64,000 bases of DNA from Taishania pollutisoli (GCF_014518315.1 NZ_JACVEL010000001.1:434001-498000), one strand, 5' to 3'. Positions 35,439 to 46,017 are shown, numbered from the stretch's first letter. Numbers and translations are program-made. Notes: generated by a model from the sequence alone, not told the origin.

Positions 35439-38400
35439 ATGCTACGAATTTCTCTCTTACTGTTAACAGGATGCATTGCATTCCTGAATCACATACATGC
35501 GCAGGCAGATGGATGTTCTGCTGCTACATTACTGACAATTGACGCCACCTGCTCCTCTCCCACAAACGGAACCACGATCGGAGCAACGGAAACAATCCCG
35601 GGATGCACAGGAAATGCGGACGACGATGTCTGGTACCAGTTTGTCGCAACAAGCACTTCTCACAGCATTATTGTTACACCATCTGCCGGTATGGATGCTG
35701 TTGTACAGTTGTTTTCCGGCGTCTGCTCTTCATTGACGTCATTGGTTTGCCGCGATAATTTTTTTAGTGGCGGAACAGAAACAATTAACTATTCAGGTTT
35801 AACCATTGGTGCAACCTATCGCATCAGAATCTACCACTACGGGACCGGTTCAGGAACAGGTACCTTTTCAATTTGTGTAACAGGAACACCAAGTCCGCCT
35901 TCCAATGATCATTGTTCCGGAGCAACTCCGCTTGCTGTAAATTCCGGTTGTACTCCTACAAACGGCACCTTGAACGGCGCAACACAATCCCTTCCGGGGT
36001 GTTCGGGGACTGCCGATGAAGATGTCTGGTATTCGTTCACAGCAACGAATTCCGTACAAACAGTTACTGTTACACCGCAAAGTTCGCTGGACCTGGTTTT
36101 TGCAATATATTCCGGATCGTGTGGTTCTTTGACAACGTTAAATTGTGTGGACAATACTTTCACCGGATCAGCAGAATCCATTCAGTTAGTTGGATTAACC
36201 GTAGGAGCAACCTATTATGTCCGTGTATACGACTATGCGATCGGCAATACCGGGAACTTCCAGATTTGTATTTCAGGAACTCCAACACCGGTTCCGACAA
36301 ACGACCAGCCTTGTAACGCGATTCAGATTCCACCGGTTACCTCAACCTGTCAATACCTGGAATTTTCCAATGTAGGAGCAACAGCAACACTGTCCGCACC
36401 TACACCTGCTACATGTGCGGGAGGAAGTGCTCCCCAGATCGGAGGATTTAATGCATCTACTGCCGATGTGTGGTTCTCAATTACCGTTCCTGCATCCGGA
36501 AGCATTAACATTACCAATAAACCGAACATGGGACCGGGCAGTATCAATGATGGTGTTATGGCACTCTATTCCGGACCCTGTGGTTCACTCACTCAGATTG
36601 CCTGCTCGGATGATTACAATTACCCGGGAAGTACCAATGACATGAAGCCCATGTTAAATGTCTCAGGTTTGACACCAGGATCAACAGTATATTTACGTTA
36701 TTGGGGATTCAATACCAGTACGGGAACATTTGGTTTCTGTGTAACAACGGCAACCAACGATGCTTGTGCCAATGCACTCTACATTTGTGACATCAACGGT
36801 TACAGTGCTTCGACCTCAGCAGCATTTACCCCCGACAGACCTGGCAACATGCACGGAAACAATGAAACAGCAGCCGGAATAAACCTGGTGGATGGTACAA
36901 ATTCAGGCGGACCTTTCGGTTACTACCCTCCGAGCAACGTCCCCGGACCTTATTCTTCTCCTGCAATCGATGTAAACATTGAGAATAATTCATGGATCCG
37001 CTTTACAGCAGCGGCAACGACAGCAACACTGACGGTTTCAATCTCCGATTGTTTTGTCGGGAACTATCCCAACGGAGGAATACAAATGCAAATTTTCAGT
37101 TCCAACGGATGCACCAATTTCGTTCCGATTTCCAATTTTGAAGAAAACTCCACGCAATTTGTAATTACAGCAAATGGGCTAACAGTCGGCGACGACTACA
37201 TTTTAATGGTAGATGGATATGCGGGTGACATTTGTAATTATACCATTTCTGCCAATTCGGGGGTTCAATTTCCGGATATCCCTGACGTTCCTCCTATTTG
37301 CATAGGAGAGTCCGTTATTTTGACAGCGCCTCCCGGAGCTGACAGTTATTTATGGGCCCATGACGGTAGCACCACACAATCTGTGACGGTGAGTCCCGGA
37401 ACAACCCAAACATTCTACTGTGAAGTAACAGGGTTGTGTGAATACAAACAAACATTGGATGTGCAGGTCGTTGTAAAACCTTCTCCGATCATTGAGTTCA
37501 ATGTAACAAACCCGGTTATCTGTTCCGGAGAATCCATCACATTGACCGCTACAGGTGCTGATACCTATTCCTGGAATACGGGACAAAGCACATCAACAAT
37601 TACGGTTTCTCCGACAACACAAACAACTTACACTGTAACCGGAGAGGTTGATGATTGTACGGGTTCAAATACTATCACTGTTTCTGTAAATCCTACTCCG
37701 ACAGTAGCGATTACTCCGTCCGGCACCAACCCGATCTGTAACGGCCAAAGCATCACACTCACAGCCAGCGGAGCCAGTTCATATTTGTGGAGCAATGGGG
37801 CAACGACAGCATCCATCACCGTATCTCCGTCTACAACCTCCACTTTTTCTGTGACAGGAACAACCAACGGATGTGATGCCAGTACTTCTTTCCAGGTCAT
37901 GGTGACTCCGCTGCCTACTGTTTTCATCACTCCGGATGTCACAGGAGCTATTTGTAACGGCGAAAGCGTTACACTAACTGCAAACGGGGCCAATTCATAC
38001 AATTGGAGCACCGGATCTACGCAAACCAGCATTACAGTGACACCTGCAACAACAACGAATTATAGTGTAACAGGAATCTCAAACGGATGTTCTTCGACAG
38101 CCAATTATTCGGTTATGGTCAATCAACCTCCTGTAATTTCAGGGACAGCCAATGCAACACCATCTGACTGCGGAGCAGCAACAGGAAGTATTTCAGGGCT
38201 GGTTGTATCCTCTCCTGTTTCAACTACTGTGCAGTGGACCAATGCGGCAAATACGGTTGTGGGAACCACTCCTGACGTCAGCAATATTCCTGCAGGTTCC
38301 TATACGTTGACAGTTACGGATGCCAATAGTTGTTCGGCTACTTACGGACCAGTTACCATTATCAATCCGAACGCACCGGCAACTCCTGTAGTTTCGGCAA

Positions 38401-39644
38401 GTGACAACAGCATCTGTAGCGGTGGTTCTGTTTCATTCTCTGCTTCCATTCCATCAGGAGCAACCATTGAGTGGACAGGTCCGCAAGGAGTTATAGCCAG
38501 CACTACTCCATTTTCCATTGATGATTTCACAGCTGCCGATGCAGGAAATTATTGTGCTACGGTTACCGTTGCCGGCTGCGTGAGTCAGCCGGGGTGTACA
38601 GCCGTTACGATCAATCCTCCCACAAACATTATCGTATCACAGGCAGGAACGACGACCTTAATTTGTGAGGGAGGAACAGCGATTTTAACTGCCAGCGGAG
38701 GGAACAGTTACTCATGGAGTGGTCCGAATGCATATACAGCTACCGGAAATTCGGTTCAGGTACAGCCTTTCACTGCTGTCAGTGAAGGTTATTACTACGT
38801 AACCGGAACTGATGGAAACGGTTGTACAGGTGAAGATTCTGTTTTGATAGCAATGGCCGACAATCCCAATCTTTCCATTACGACAGATGTAGCATCAGGA
38901 ATTTATTGTAATCATGCTTCCGCGGTACTAACCGTGGACGGGGCATTAACTTACACCTGGATCAGACCTGACAATACAAGTGCTCAGGGAACGACAATTA
39001 CAATCAACGATCTGAACAATACAACTTCCGGTTGGTATGTTGTCACAGGAACTGATGCTAATAATTGCAGTACTACAGATAGTATCGAGCTTACGATATC
39101 CATGCCGAACGTAAATGTGCAGCCGGACAATGACAGTATTGTATGTCCGGGTGAATCTGTCAACTTTACCTCATCTTCCGGCGGAACGACTTATAGCTGG
39201 AGCGGACCTCAGGGGCACATTACTTCCAATCAAAATTTTGTATTGACGAATGCTGCTCCGGCAAACTCAGGCTGGTATTTTATTACAGTAACGGATTCAA
39301 ATAATTGTACAGCAACCGATTCTACATATCTGAGCGTGGAACCCAAAGCGGAATGTCTTAAAATTCCCGACCTGGTAACACCTGACGGAGACAACCTCAA
39401 CGATACATGGACAATTCCGGGTATCCAAAATTTCCCGAATAATTCCGTGGAAATATATAACCGGTGGGGAAATCTTATCTACAAAACGAATGGATATCAG
39501 AATGACTGGTACGGAGAAGTAAATCACGGTGCAACAATCGGGTCCAGCGGTAAAGTTCCGGTCGGAACGTACTTTTATATTCTGATTCTCAATGACCCGG
39601 ACAATACTCCTCCTTATAAAGGTTATATTGAAATTCAATACTAA
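35439..39644 (+). CDS. Giant multidomain surface adhesin with type IX (CHU_C) signal
   Basis: This 1401-residue protein has a signal peptide (to about 22). Three tandem copies of a 120-130-residue domain with the DVWYxF motif, each opening with paired cysteines (about 25-435), come next. A DACANALYICDING domain follows (about 440-610). From about 618 come Ig/PKD-like repeats with a recurring PICNGxSITLTAxGxxSYxW pattern, at least four close copies up to about 880 and more divergent ones to about 1300. The last 90 residues are the gliding-associated C-terminal domain (VTPDGDNLNDTW, EIYNRWGNLIY, VGTYFYILIL). Export by the type IX system and display on the surface are expected. The PorP/SprF partner starts 11 nt downstream. 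Confidence 0.9.
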   Translation: MLRISLLLLTGCIAFLNHIHAQADGCSAATLLTIDATCSSPTNGTTIGATETIPGCTGNADDDVWYQFVATSTSHSIIVTPSAGMDAVVQLFSGVCSSLTSLVCRDNFFSGGTETINYSGLTIGATYRIRIYHYGTGSGTGTFSICVTGTPSPPSNDHCSGATPLAVNSGCTPTNGTLNGATQSLPGCSGTADEDVWYSFTATNSVQTVTVTPQSSLDLVFAIYSGSCGSLTTLNCVDNTFTGSAESIQLVGLTVGATYYVRVYDYAIGNTGNFQICISGTPTPVPTNDQPCNAIQIPPVTSTCQYLEFSNVGATATLSAPTPATCAGGSAPQIGGFNASTADVWFSITVPASGSINITNKPNMGPGSINDGVMALYSGPCGSLTQIACSDDYNYPGSTNDMKPMLNVSGLTPGSTVYLRYWGFNTSTGTFGFCVTTATNDACANALYICDINGYSASTSAAFTPDRPGNMHGNNETAAGINLVDGTNSGGPFGYYPPSNVPGPYSSPAIDVNIENNSWIRFTAAATTATLTVSISDCFVGNYPNGGIQMQIFSSNGCTNFVPISNFEENSTQFVITANGLTVGDDYILMVDGYAGDICNYTISANSGVQFPDIPDVPPICIGESVILTAPPGADSYLWAHDGSTTQSVTVSPGTTQTFYCEVTGLCEYKQTLDVQVVVKPSPIIEFNVTNPVICSGESITLTATGADTYSWNTGQSTSTITVSPTTQTTYTVTGEVDDCTGSNTITVSVNPTPTVAITPSGTNPICNGQSITLTASGASSYLWSNGATTASITVSPSTTSTFSVTGTTNGCDASTSFQVMVTPLPTVFITPDVTGAICNGESVTLTANGANSYNWSTGSTQTSITVTPATTTNYSVTGISNGCSSTANYSVMVNQPPVISGTANATPSDCGAATGSISGLVVSSPVSTTVQWTNAANTVVGTTPDVSNIPAGSYTLTVTDANSCSATYGPVTIINPNAPATPVVSASDNSICSGGSVSFSASIPSGATIEWTGPQGVIASTTPFSIDDFTAADAGNYCATVTVAGCVSQPGCTAVTINPPTNIIVSQAGTTTLICEGGTAILTASGGNSYSWSGPNAYTATGNSVQVQPFTAVSEGYYYVTGTDGNGCTGEDSVLIAMADNPNLSITTDVASGIYCNHASAVLTVDGALTYTWIRPDNTSAQGTTITINDLNNTTSGWYVVTGTDANNCSTTDSIELTISMPNVNVQPDNDSIVCPGESVNFTSSSGGTTYSWSGPQGHITSNQNFVLTNAAPANSGWYFITVTDSNNCTATDSTYLSVEPKAECLKIPDLVTPDGDNLNDTWTIPGIQNFPNNSVEIYNRWGNLIYKTNGYQNDWYGEVNHGATIGSSGKVPVGTYFYILILNDPDNTPPYKGYIEIQY

Positions 39645-39655
39645 AGCCACCACTT

Positions 39656-40573
39656 ATGAAAAAACTGATTCTTCTTCTCTTAATTACATTCTGTTACCTC
39701 GCTGATGCACATGCTCAACAGGATGAACAGATGTCTATTTACATGTACAATCCTCTTTACTTTAATCCTGCTTATGCCGGAAGTAAAGATGCCATCAGTG
39801 CTGTCGCCGTCGGACGGTTTCAATGGGTCAATTACAGCGGTGCGCCCCGTTCACAGTGGTTCAGCGTTCATGCGCCACTATTGTTCAAATCATTGGGAGT
39901 TGGTGGGCACATGGTCAATGACCGGATAGGGAAACGCAACCGGACGGCTGTTTTTGCAGATATCAGCGGGAGCATCCAACTGAGTAAAACCAATCAAAGC
40001 AGAATAGCAGCAGGTTTATCCGTCGGGGTTGATGTGCTCGGCTTCGATTTTACCAATGCCACGGTGAATGATGTCAATGATCCGTTTTACGGAATGCAGG
40101 TTTCTGCAACCAAACCGAATGTCGGGGCGGGAATTTACTATTATGGAAACCGCCATTATATCGGTATCTCCTCTCCCCGACTGTTGGAGGCGGTGATCAG
40201 AAATGCCCAGGATCTGGAAAAACAAGTCAACGCGCGACACTTTTTCATTGCCGCAGGGTATGTGTTTGATTTGAATTCTGTTCTGAAGTTAAAACCGTCA
40301 ACGCTGATCAAATACACGCCGAAAGCACCGCTCACGTTTGATGTCAATCTGAGTTTACTCTCTTACGAACGCCTTTGGACAGGACTGATGTATCGGTTCA
40401 ATGAGTCAATGGGAGCAAATATCGCTGTTATCATTAAGGATTTTACCATTGGCTATGTGTATGATTTCCCCATCAACGGCTTGAGAAAGTACCAGAGCGG
40501 ATCACATGAAATCTTCCTGCAATTTGACATCCGAACGAAAAAAATTCCTTACACTTCACCCAGATATTTTTAA
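39656..40573 (+). CDS. PorP/SprF-family outer-membrane protein
   Basis: This 305-residue protein has a signal peptide ending AHAQ (about 21). The mature start, QMSIYMYNPLYFNPAYAGSKDAISAV, is the hallmark PorP/SprF motif, followed by beta-barrel strands to the terminal FDIRT region. It lies between the 1401-residue adhesin and the OmpA-family gene with gaps of 11 and 1 nt, the typical adhesin-SprF-OmpA cassette. It probably attaches or helps export that adhesin. It differs clearly from the paralogue at 25.1 kb, so each adhesin seems to have its own partner. Confidence 0.93.
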   Translation: MKKLILLLLITFCYLADAHAQQDEQMSIYMYNPLYFNPAYAGSKDAISAVAVGRFQWVNYSGAPRSQWFSVHAPLLFKSLGVGGHMVNDRIGKRNRTAVFADISGSIQLSKTNQSRIAAGLSVGVDVLGFDFTNATVNDVNDPFYGMQVSATKPNVGAGIYYYGNRHYIGISSPRLLEAVIRNAQDLEKQVNARHFFIAAGYVFDLNSVLKLKPSTLIKYTPKAPLTFDVNLSLLSYERLWTGLMYRFNESMGANIAVIIKDFTIGYVYDFPINGLRKYQSGSHEIFLQFDIRTKKIPYTSPRYF

Positions 40574-40574
40574 C

Positions 40575-42719
40575 ATGAAACAACTCACAATACTCTGCTT
40601 TTTAGTCATCAATGGTGTTCTTTTCGGTCAGCTAAAGCAAAAAATGGCGGATGAACTCTTTATCCGCATGGAATATTATGAATGTGTTGAAATGTTCAAC
40701 GAACTTGCTCACAAAACCATGAAGGGAAAAGGAGTCGAAAACCTGGAAAATGTCCGACGCGCTGCGATTGCCAATTTCAAGTTGTTCAAAATGGAAGAAG
40801 CAATTTCTTATTTTGAATTTCTGGATAAACAATCCAATTTGAGTGAGCAGGACAGGGAATCCTACATTCAATCATTACGGTTTATCGGAAAATACAAGGA
40901 AGCGGAACAATTGATCGGTATTTCCCAAAGTCTTTATCCGAAGAATACCTATTTCAGTCAATTGAAACAAGAATTGAAAAATTTCAATGCTTTATTTGCA
41001 GATTCTGCCTATACAACCATCAAAAAAACAGGAATTTCTTCCGTTTACGGGGATTTTTCTCCTACTTTTTATCAAAACGGGTTAGTGTATGCTACCAAAT
41101 CACTCAATACGGAAACAATCAACGGTCGGTATAAATGGGACAATAGTTTTTATGTGAGTTTGCTCCAAAGTGAATTGCAACCGGATTCGACGATTGGAAA
41201 TGGGAAACTGCTTCGTCACCAATTTCTTGACAAGGCACATGACGGACCTGTTGCATTTACAAGAGACGAGCAAAAAATGGTCATCACTAAAAATAAATTT
41301 GGGAAAAAGAAGGGAAAAGATGTGATTGTCTTAGCACTTTATTTTTCGGAAATAAAAGAAGGAAAATGGACCGAATTGGTTCCGTTTGAATATAACAATG
41401 ATGCGTACAATGTAGGACACGGCTGCTTTTCAGACGATGGCAAAACGTTGTATTTCATCTCAGACATGGACGGAGGAATGGGACAAACAGACATTTACCG
41501 GTCATTACTGGTAGATGGAAAATGGTCGAAACCGGAAAACCTGGGGGCAACTTACAATACAAATCTGCAGGAATTATTCCCATACGTCATTGGTGATCAT
41601 CTGTATTTCGCTTCTACCGGTCATTTCGGACTGGGTGGTCTGGATGTGTTTGAAGCAAACCTTGAAAAGAATGAGCGTCCGCGCAATATGGGATTCCCCA
41701 TCAACACATCAGCAGATGACTTTGCATTGATTTGTGATGCAGAAGGAATGAACGGGTATTTCTCTTCCAACCGGGAAAAAACAATCGACGGGATTTATGC
41801 ATTTGAACGGGAAAACATCCAGATTGAAGTGATTGTAAATGTCTTTGAGAAATACGATGTTAATGAAATTGTTCCACATCATCCTGTTTACCTTCAGAAT
41901 ATAACAACAGGTGTAGAAGAGGAGTTTTTTACAAACAATGAAGGAATTTTGCACCTGTCTATCCGCCAACATGAAGATTACCTGTTGTCAACCGCAAAAG
42001 AAGAATTTCTTTTATTGAAAGAAGAAACGATTTCTTCCGTTGGTGTAGCCAAAGATTCTATCCTTCGAGCCGATTTATTTCTGTTACCAACAAAAATTAC
42101 CATTGCGCTGCGAATCATTGCCAAAGACACCAAATTGCCTTTGAATGAAGCAACAGCTGCAATTTCACATGCTGCAATCGGATGGGACACGACATTGATC
42201 ACCAATGAATACGGTTTGGTAACACTAACTGTTGACAGAAACAAAAACTTTTGGGCACATGGGTCAAAAAAAGGATACATCGATGCAGAGCGGGGGTTTA
42301 GTACTTCCAACGAAGATGGAAAAATCATTGAGCTGGAACTGGAATTGACACCGATCAAAAAAGGAGAAAAATTCAAGTTGGAAAATATCTTCTACGACCT
42401 GAACAAATCTACTTTGCGACCTGAGAGTATGTCCTCACTGGATAAATTAGCTGATTTCATCATTAAAAATGATCTGAAAATCGAGTTGAGTGCACACACG
42501 GATTCACGGGGAAGTGCTGCATATAATCAGAAATTATCACAGGCACGTGCTCAAAGTTGTGTCGATTATTTGCTGACAAAAGGGGTAAAAACCAACCAGA
42601 TCAATGCAAAAGGATATGGAGAATCTCAGCTTGTTAATCACTGTAAAGATGGTGTCAAATGTACGGAAGAAGAGCACCAGGAAAACCGGAGAACCGAAGT
42701 TAAAATTCTGGACTATTGA
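40575..42719 (+). CDS. OmpA-family protein with TPR, propeller and CRD-like domains (PorE-like)
   Basis: Counted from the ATG at 40575 (714 residues), just 1 nt after the SprF stop, the protein has a signal peptide ending LFGQ. It continues with a TPR-like helical region (about 30-130), WD40/PD40-type propeller repeats (about 155-420, for example DDGKTLYFISDMDGGMGQTDIY), a beta-sandwich carboxypeptidase-regulatory-like part (about 430-590) and a C-terminal OmpA peptidoglycan-binding domain (about 602-714, with LSAHTDSRG and ENRRTEVKIL). This is the domain order of the type IX protein PorE. The operon position suggests a dedicated paralogue that ties the adhesin complex to peptidoglycan. Confidence 0.9.
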   Translation: MKQLTILCFLVINGVLFGQLKQKMADELFIRMEYYECVEMFNELAHKTMKGKGVENLENVRRAAIANFKLFKMEEAISYFEFLDKQSNLSEQDRESYIQSLRFIGKYKEAEQLIGISQSLYPKNTYFSQLKQELKNFNALFADSAYTTIKKTGISSVYGDFSPTFYQNGLVYATKSLNTETINGRYKWDNSFYVSLLQSELQPDSTIGNGKLLRHQFLDKAHDGPVAFTRDEQKMVITKNKFGKKKGKDVIVLALYFSEIKEGKWTELVPFEYNNDAYNVGHGCFSDDGKTLYFISDMDGGMGQTDIYRSLLVDGKWSKPENLGATYNTNLQELFPYVIGDHLYFASTGHFGLGGLDVFEANLEKNERPRNMGFPINTSADDFALICDAEGMNGYFSSNREKTIDGIYAFERENIQIEVIVNVFEKYDVNEIVPHHPVYLQNITTGVEEEFFTNNEGILHLSIRQHEDYLLSTAKEEFLLLKEETISSVGVAKDSILRADLFLLPTKITIALRIIAKDTKLPLNEATAAISHAAIGWDTTLITNEYGLVTLTVDRNKNFWAHGSKKGYIDAERGFSTSNEDGKIIELELELTPIKKGEKFKLENIFYDLNKSTLRPESMSSLDKLADFIIKNDLKIELSAHTDSRGSAAYNQKLSQARAQSCVDYLLTKGVKTNQINAKGYGESQLVNHCKDGVKCTEEEHQENRRTEVKILDY

Positions 42720-42808
42720 TTTTAACCGTGATTGCTATTTGAGACTGTTTAATGTCCTGTTGAGCGGTGTATTTAGATTTTTTAAGAAAAACATCCGGTA
42801 AAAACGGT

Positions 42809-42816
42809 TACATTTG
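42809..42816 (+). promoter_or_regulatory. Candidate -7 element of the DnaJ/TerB gene
   Basis: TACATTTG matches TAnnTTTG. It overlaps the TTG at 42814, which would otherwise look like the start codon of the next gene. Confidence 0.45.
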
Positions 42817-42846
42817 CTGCTTGTTTATCAATTAAATCGCTTAGCA

Positions 42847-43623
42847 GTGTTTGGAATTATTCTCGGTTTTTTAACGTATTTCACCACCAGGAGTTTTATT
42901 GCTGCGTTTTTTGCATTTCTTATCGGTAGCTACATTGACAACCTGCAACGCGTCCGTAACACTCAGAATAAACAAGGAGGCGGACAACACGGACGAAGAT
43001 CAGCGGAAGATATTTACAATTATTACCAATCCCGGTCCGCACGGGCAACAGACGTCCCAACCACCTTGATGGCATTGTCTGCCGCGGTGATGAAGGCTGA
43101 CGGAAAAGTCTTGAAAGTAGAATTGAGCTACGTCAAAGCCTTTTTCAATCAACAGTTCGGGCATCAATTCAGTACAGAGCATCTGCAAAGTCTGAAAAAT
43201 TACCTCAACAACGATATTCCCATTACGCAAATTTGTGCGGATGTGCGCATTCATTTACGACCGGAATCCAGATTACAATTGATTCATTACTTGTTTGGTA
43301 TTGCCCGGGTCGACGGAGATGTTTCTGCGAGTGAATTGAATGTCATTTCCAATATCGCGTCCATGATGGGAATTCCCCAAGCTGATTTTGAATCCGTCAA
43401 GAATATGTTCTATCGCAACGTTGACTCGGATTACAAGATTTTAGGCATCGAAGAAAGTGCTACGGATGAGGAAGTTAAACGCGCTTATCGCAAGATGGCG
43501 GTGAAATTTCACCCGGATAAAGTCGCCCAGATGGGAGAAGAATTCCAGAAAGGAGCAAAAGAAAAATTCCAGAAAATTCAGGAGGCTTACGAAGCAATCA
43601 AGAAACGAAGGGGAATGAAATAA
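42847..43623 (+). CDS. DjlA-like TerB/DnaJ co-chaperone, membrane anchored
   Basis: Counted from a GTG at 42847 (258 residues), the protein has one N-terminal hydrophobic segment (FGIILGFLTYFTTRSFIAAFFAFLIG). A TerB-like helical domain follows (about 55-165, with VMKADGKVLKVEL and ARVDGDVSASEL metal-binding-like loops), then a C-terminal J domain (about 185-255) with the HPD tripeptide in MAVKFHPDKV. This is the DjlA architecture; DjlA activates DnaK at the inner membrane. The longer frame from TTG 42814 begins inside the -7 box and is rejected. It is convergent with ccoI. Confidence 0.85.
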   Translation: MFGIILGFLTYFTTRSFIAAFFAFLIGSYIDNLQRVRNTQNKQGGGQHGRRSAEDIYNYYQSRSARATDVPTTLMALSAAVMKADGKVLKVELSYVKAFFNQQFGHQFSTEHLQSLKNYLNNDIPITQICADVRIHLRPESRLQLIHYLFGIARVDGDVSASELNVISNIASMMGIPQADFESVKNMFYRNVDSDYKILGIEESATDEEVKRAYRKMAVKFHPDKVAQMGEEFQKGAKEKFQKIQEAYEAIKKRRGMK

Positions 43624-43626
43624 GTG

Positions 43627-43659
43627 GAAAGTGGAAAATTAAGATAACTCTCCACTTTC
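43627..43659. terminator. Inverted repeat between convergent genes
   Basis: A 9-bp perfect stem (43627-43635 with 43651-43659) with a 15-nt loop begins just after the dnaJ-like stop and ends 7 nt before the ccoI end. There is no T-run, so a terminator role is uncertain. Confidence 0.4.
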
Positions 43660-43665
43660 AACTAA

Positions 43666-46017
43666 TTACTTCTTAGGAGCAAACCACATGATTCCGAATG
43701 TTGCCACCGCGACAATGGTTATCGAGCTCAACGGCATGATGATCGCTGCGACAATTGGTTCCAGTTGACCACTCAATGCGAAACTTAACCCGGCGGTATT
43801 GTACAAGAGGGAAAAGCCGAAGCAAACGCGCAATATTGTTTTAGAAAAAGCTGCAATTTTTAATAAAACCGGCAACTGGTTGAGCTTATTGGCTTCCAGA
43901 ATCGCATCAGAGGAGGGAGTAAACTGGAAAACATCTTCCGTAATGGAAATTCCTACGTGTGCTTCCTTCAATGCTCCGGAGTCATTCAGTCCGTCTCCGA
44001 TCATCAACACCTTTGCACCTTTGTTTTTCAACTCCAGGATATAATCCCGCTTTGACTGAGGGGTCTGGTGAAACCGAATGCTGACGTTTCCGGGAAACAA
44101 CTCTTCCAGCATGAATTTATCTTTTTCAGAATCTCCGGAAAGAACATGTAAGCGGTACCTACTCAATTGACTGATCATCGGCTCTAACCCCTTTCGCAAG
44201 TGTGAACTGAAAATAAAACGCCCCATGACAATCCCCGCTATTCTGACATATACAGAAGAACGATTGTCTTCGATATCAACTCCCACAAATGCGGCAGAAC
44301 CCAATTCATAATCTTTCCCCTGGTATACCGCTTTCATCCCTTTCCCTTTCACTTCTTCAAACTGATCCAACTCCACAGTCATTTCGACATTCATACTGTC
44401 ATATAGCTCTTTTTTCAATGCCATGGCATAGGGATGCCCAGACGAATGTGCCATCGAAAAAATAGCTGCTTTCTGCGCCGGAGATAATTCTACTCCTTCA
44501 TAATGAACCACATTACTGACTTCTGTCAGTGTACCGGTTTTATCGAAGACAATATCGGTGATACTTTCCAGGTCTTTTACAACTGTCACATGCTTCAGGT
44601 ACAATCCTTTTCTTCCCAGCAAGCGCATATTGTTTCCATACGTAAACGGTGCAGAGAGTGCCAATGCACACGGACAGGCAACGATCAAAATGGCGACAAC
44701 CACTTCCACGATCCTTCCCGCATCAATAAACCACCAGGCAATAGCGGCAATTGCTGAAATGATCAGTACAGCGACCAGAAACCATTTGGAAAGTGTATCG
44801 GAGAATAACTTCGTGGTTTCCTTTACAGAAGAGTTATTCCACAAGCTGGTCAGGTGACTTCTGTTCGTCGCTTCTTTGACTTCCAGCCGGACACTTTTTC
44901 CCAGTATCTTTCCACCCGCAAAAATTTGTTCGCCTTGTTTTTTTGTCAATAATTCAGACTCCCCGGTAACAAAACTATAATCCATCGTTGCTTCATCAGT
45001 GAGCAAAATGGCATCACATGGTACAATTTCTTCGTTCCGGATGAGAATGGTATCCCCTTTCTGCAACTTTTCAATGGCAATGGTTTCCTGGCAGGAATCA
45101 GCATTTATTTTAGTTACCGCAATCGGGAAGTAAGACGTGTAATCACGTTCGAAACTCAGGGATTGATAGGTCTTACTCTGAAACCATTTACCAATCAGTA
45201 AAAAGAAGATAAAACCAGCGAAAGAATCCATATAACCGGCTCCCTGACCGGAGAAAATAGCATAAGCACTTTGGAAATACAATGCAAAAATTCCGATTGT
45301 TATCGGCACATCAAGGTTGATCGCCTTTGCCCGTAAAGCTTTCCAGGCAGAAATAATAAATTCATTGGCAGAATAGAACAGTACGGGAATTGAAACTCCG
45401 AATGATAAGTAGGACATAAATTTTCGGAATTCCGGATTGACTTCATCAATTCCCAGGTACTCCGGAAAGCTCCACAACATGATGCTTCCGAAAGCAAACC
45501 CCGCGACTCCAAGTTTGATCAGGAATTGCTTATCGATTAGTTTTTGTGTTTTCTTCCGGTTTCCAAAGTTCGGCGCATAACCGATCCGATGCAGCAAAGT
45601 TGCCAGTTCAGACAATTTTAATTGCGATGCGTCAAATGTGATGGCGGCTTCCCGCGCTGTAAAATTCACCAGGCACTGAGAAACCGCAGGTTCTATTTTT
45701 GACAGGTTTTCCAGCAAGTAAATACAGGAAGAGCAATGAATGGCCGGAAGGTACAACAATACTTTGCTGTAGTTTCCTTCTTCAAACAAAATAATTTTCT
45801 CACGAATGTCCGGCAGTTCCAGAAAATCGTACTTGCCTTCACTCAACTTGTCCGGTTTCGTTCCCGGAACAGCCTCGAACTTATAGAAACTATCCAGGTG
45901 ATTGTCTACCAGAATCGTATACACCATTTTACAACCGGTACAACAAAATTCCTTTTCGTTGAACACCAGTGGCCTGCCGACAATCTGATCTCCACAGTGG
46001 TAACATCCTTTCTCCAT
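43666..46017 (-). CDS. ccoI: CcoI/FixI-type copper P-type ATPase
   Basis: Counted from the ATG at 46017 (783 residues), this is a heavy-metal P1B ATPase. It exports Cu+ to the periplasm, typically for cbb3 oxidase assembly. The N-terminal cysteine-rich segment (CYHCGDQ, then FCCTGCKMVY) is characteristic of CcoI. An HMA domain follows with CSSC at the metal site, then the actuator VTGES, the ion-binding CPCALAL, the phosphorylation motif DKTGTLTE, SSGHPYA and GDGLNDSGAL. All motifs are intact. It is divergent from a Crp/Fnr regulator. The usual downstream ccoS and ccoNOP genes are not present here. Confidence 0.92.
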   Translation of the reverse strand: MEKGCYHCGDQIVGRPLVFNEKEFCCTGCKMVYTILVDNHLDSFYKFEAVPGTKPDKLSEGKYDFLELPDIREKIILFEEGNYSKVLLYLPAIHCSSCIYLLENLSKIEPAVSQCLVNFTAREAAITFDASQLKLSELATLLHRIGYAPNFGNRKKTQKLIDKQFLIKLGVAGFAFGSIMLWSFPEYLGIDEVNPEFRKFMSYLSFGVSIPVLFYSANEFIISAWKALRAKAINLDVPITIGIFALYFQSAYAIFSGQGAGYMDSFAGFIFFLLIGKWFQSKTYQSLSFERDYTSYFPIAVTKINADSCQETIAIEKLQKGDTILIRNEEIVPCDAILLTDEATMDYSFVTGESELLTKKQGEQIFAGGKILGKSVRLEVKEATNRSHLTSLWNNSSVKETTKLFSDTLSKWFLVAVLIISAIAAIAWWFIDAGRIVEVVVAILIVACPCALALSAPFTYGNNMRLLGRKGLYLKHVTVVKDLESITDIVFDKTGTLTEVSNVVHYEGVELSPAQKAAIFSMAHSSGHPYAMALKKELYDSMNVEMTVELDQFEEVKGKGMKAVYQGKDYELGSAAFVGVDIEDNRSSVYVRIAGIVMGRFIFSSHLRKGLEPMISQLSRYRLHVLSGDSEKDKFMLEELFPGNVSIRFHQTPQSKRDYILELKNKGAKVLMIGDGLNDSGALKEAHVGISITEDVFQFTPSSDAILEANKLNQLPVLLKIAAFSKTILRVCFGFSLLYNTAGLSFALSGQLEPIVAAIIMPLSSITIVAVATFGIMWFAPKK

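Noticed and set aside
35439-39644. Repeated DNA in the 1401-residue adhesin as a possible CRISPR-like or tandem array
   Set aside because: The similarity follows codon frames of Ig-like domains with no constant-length direct repeats or spacers.
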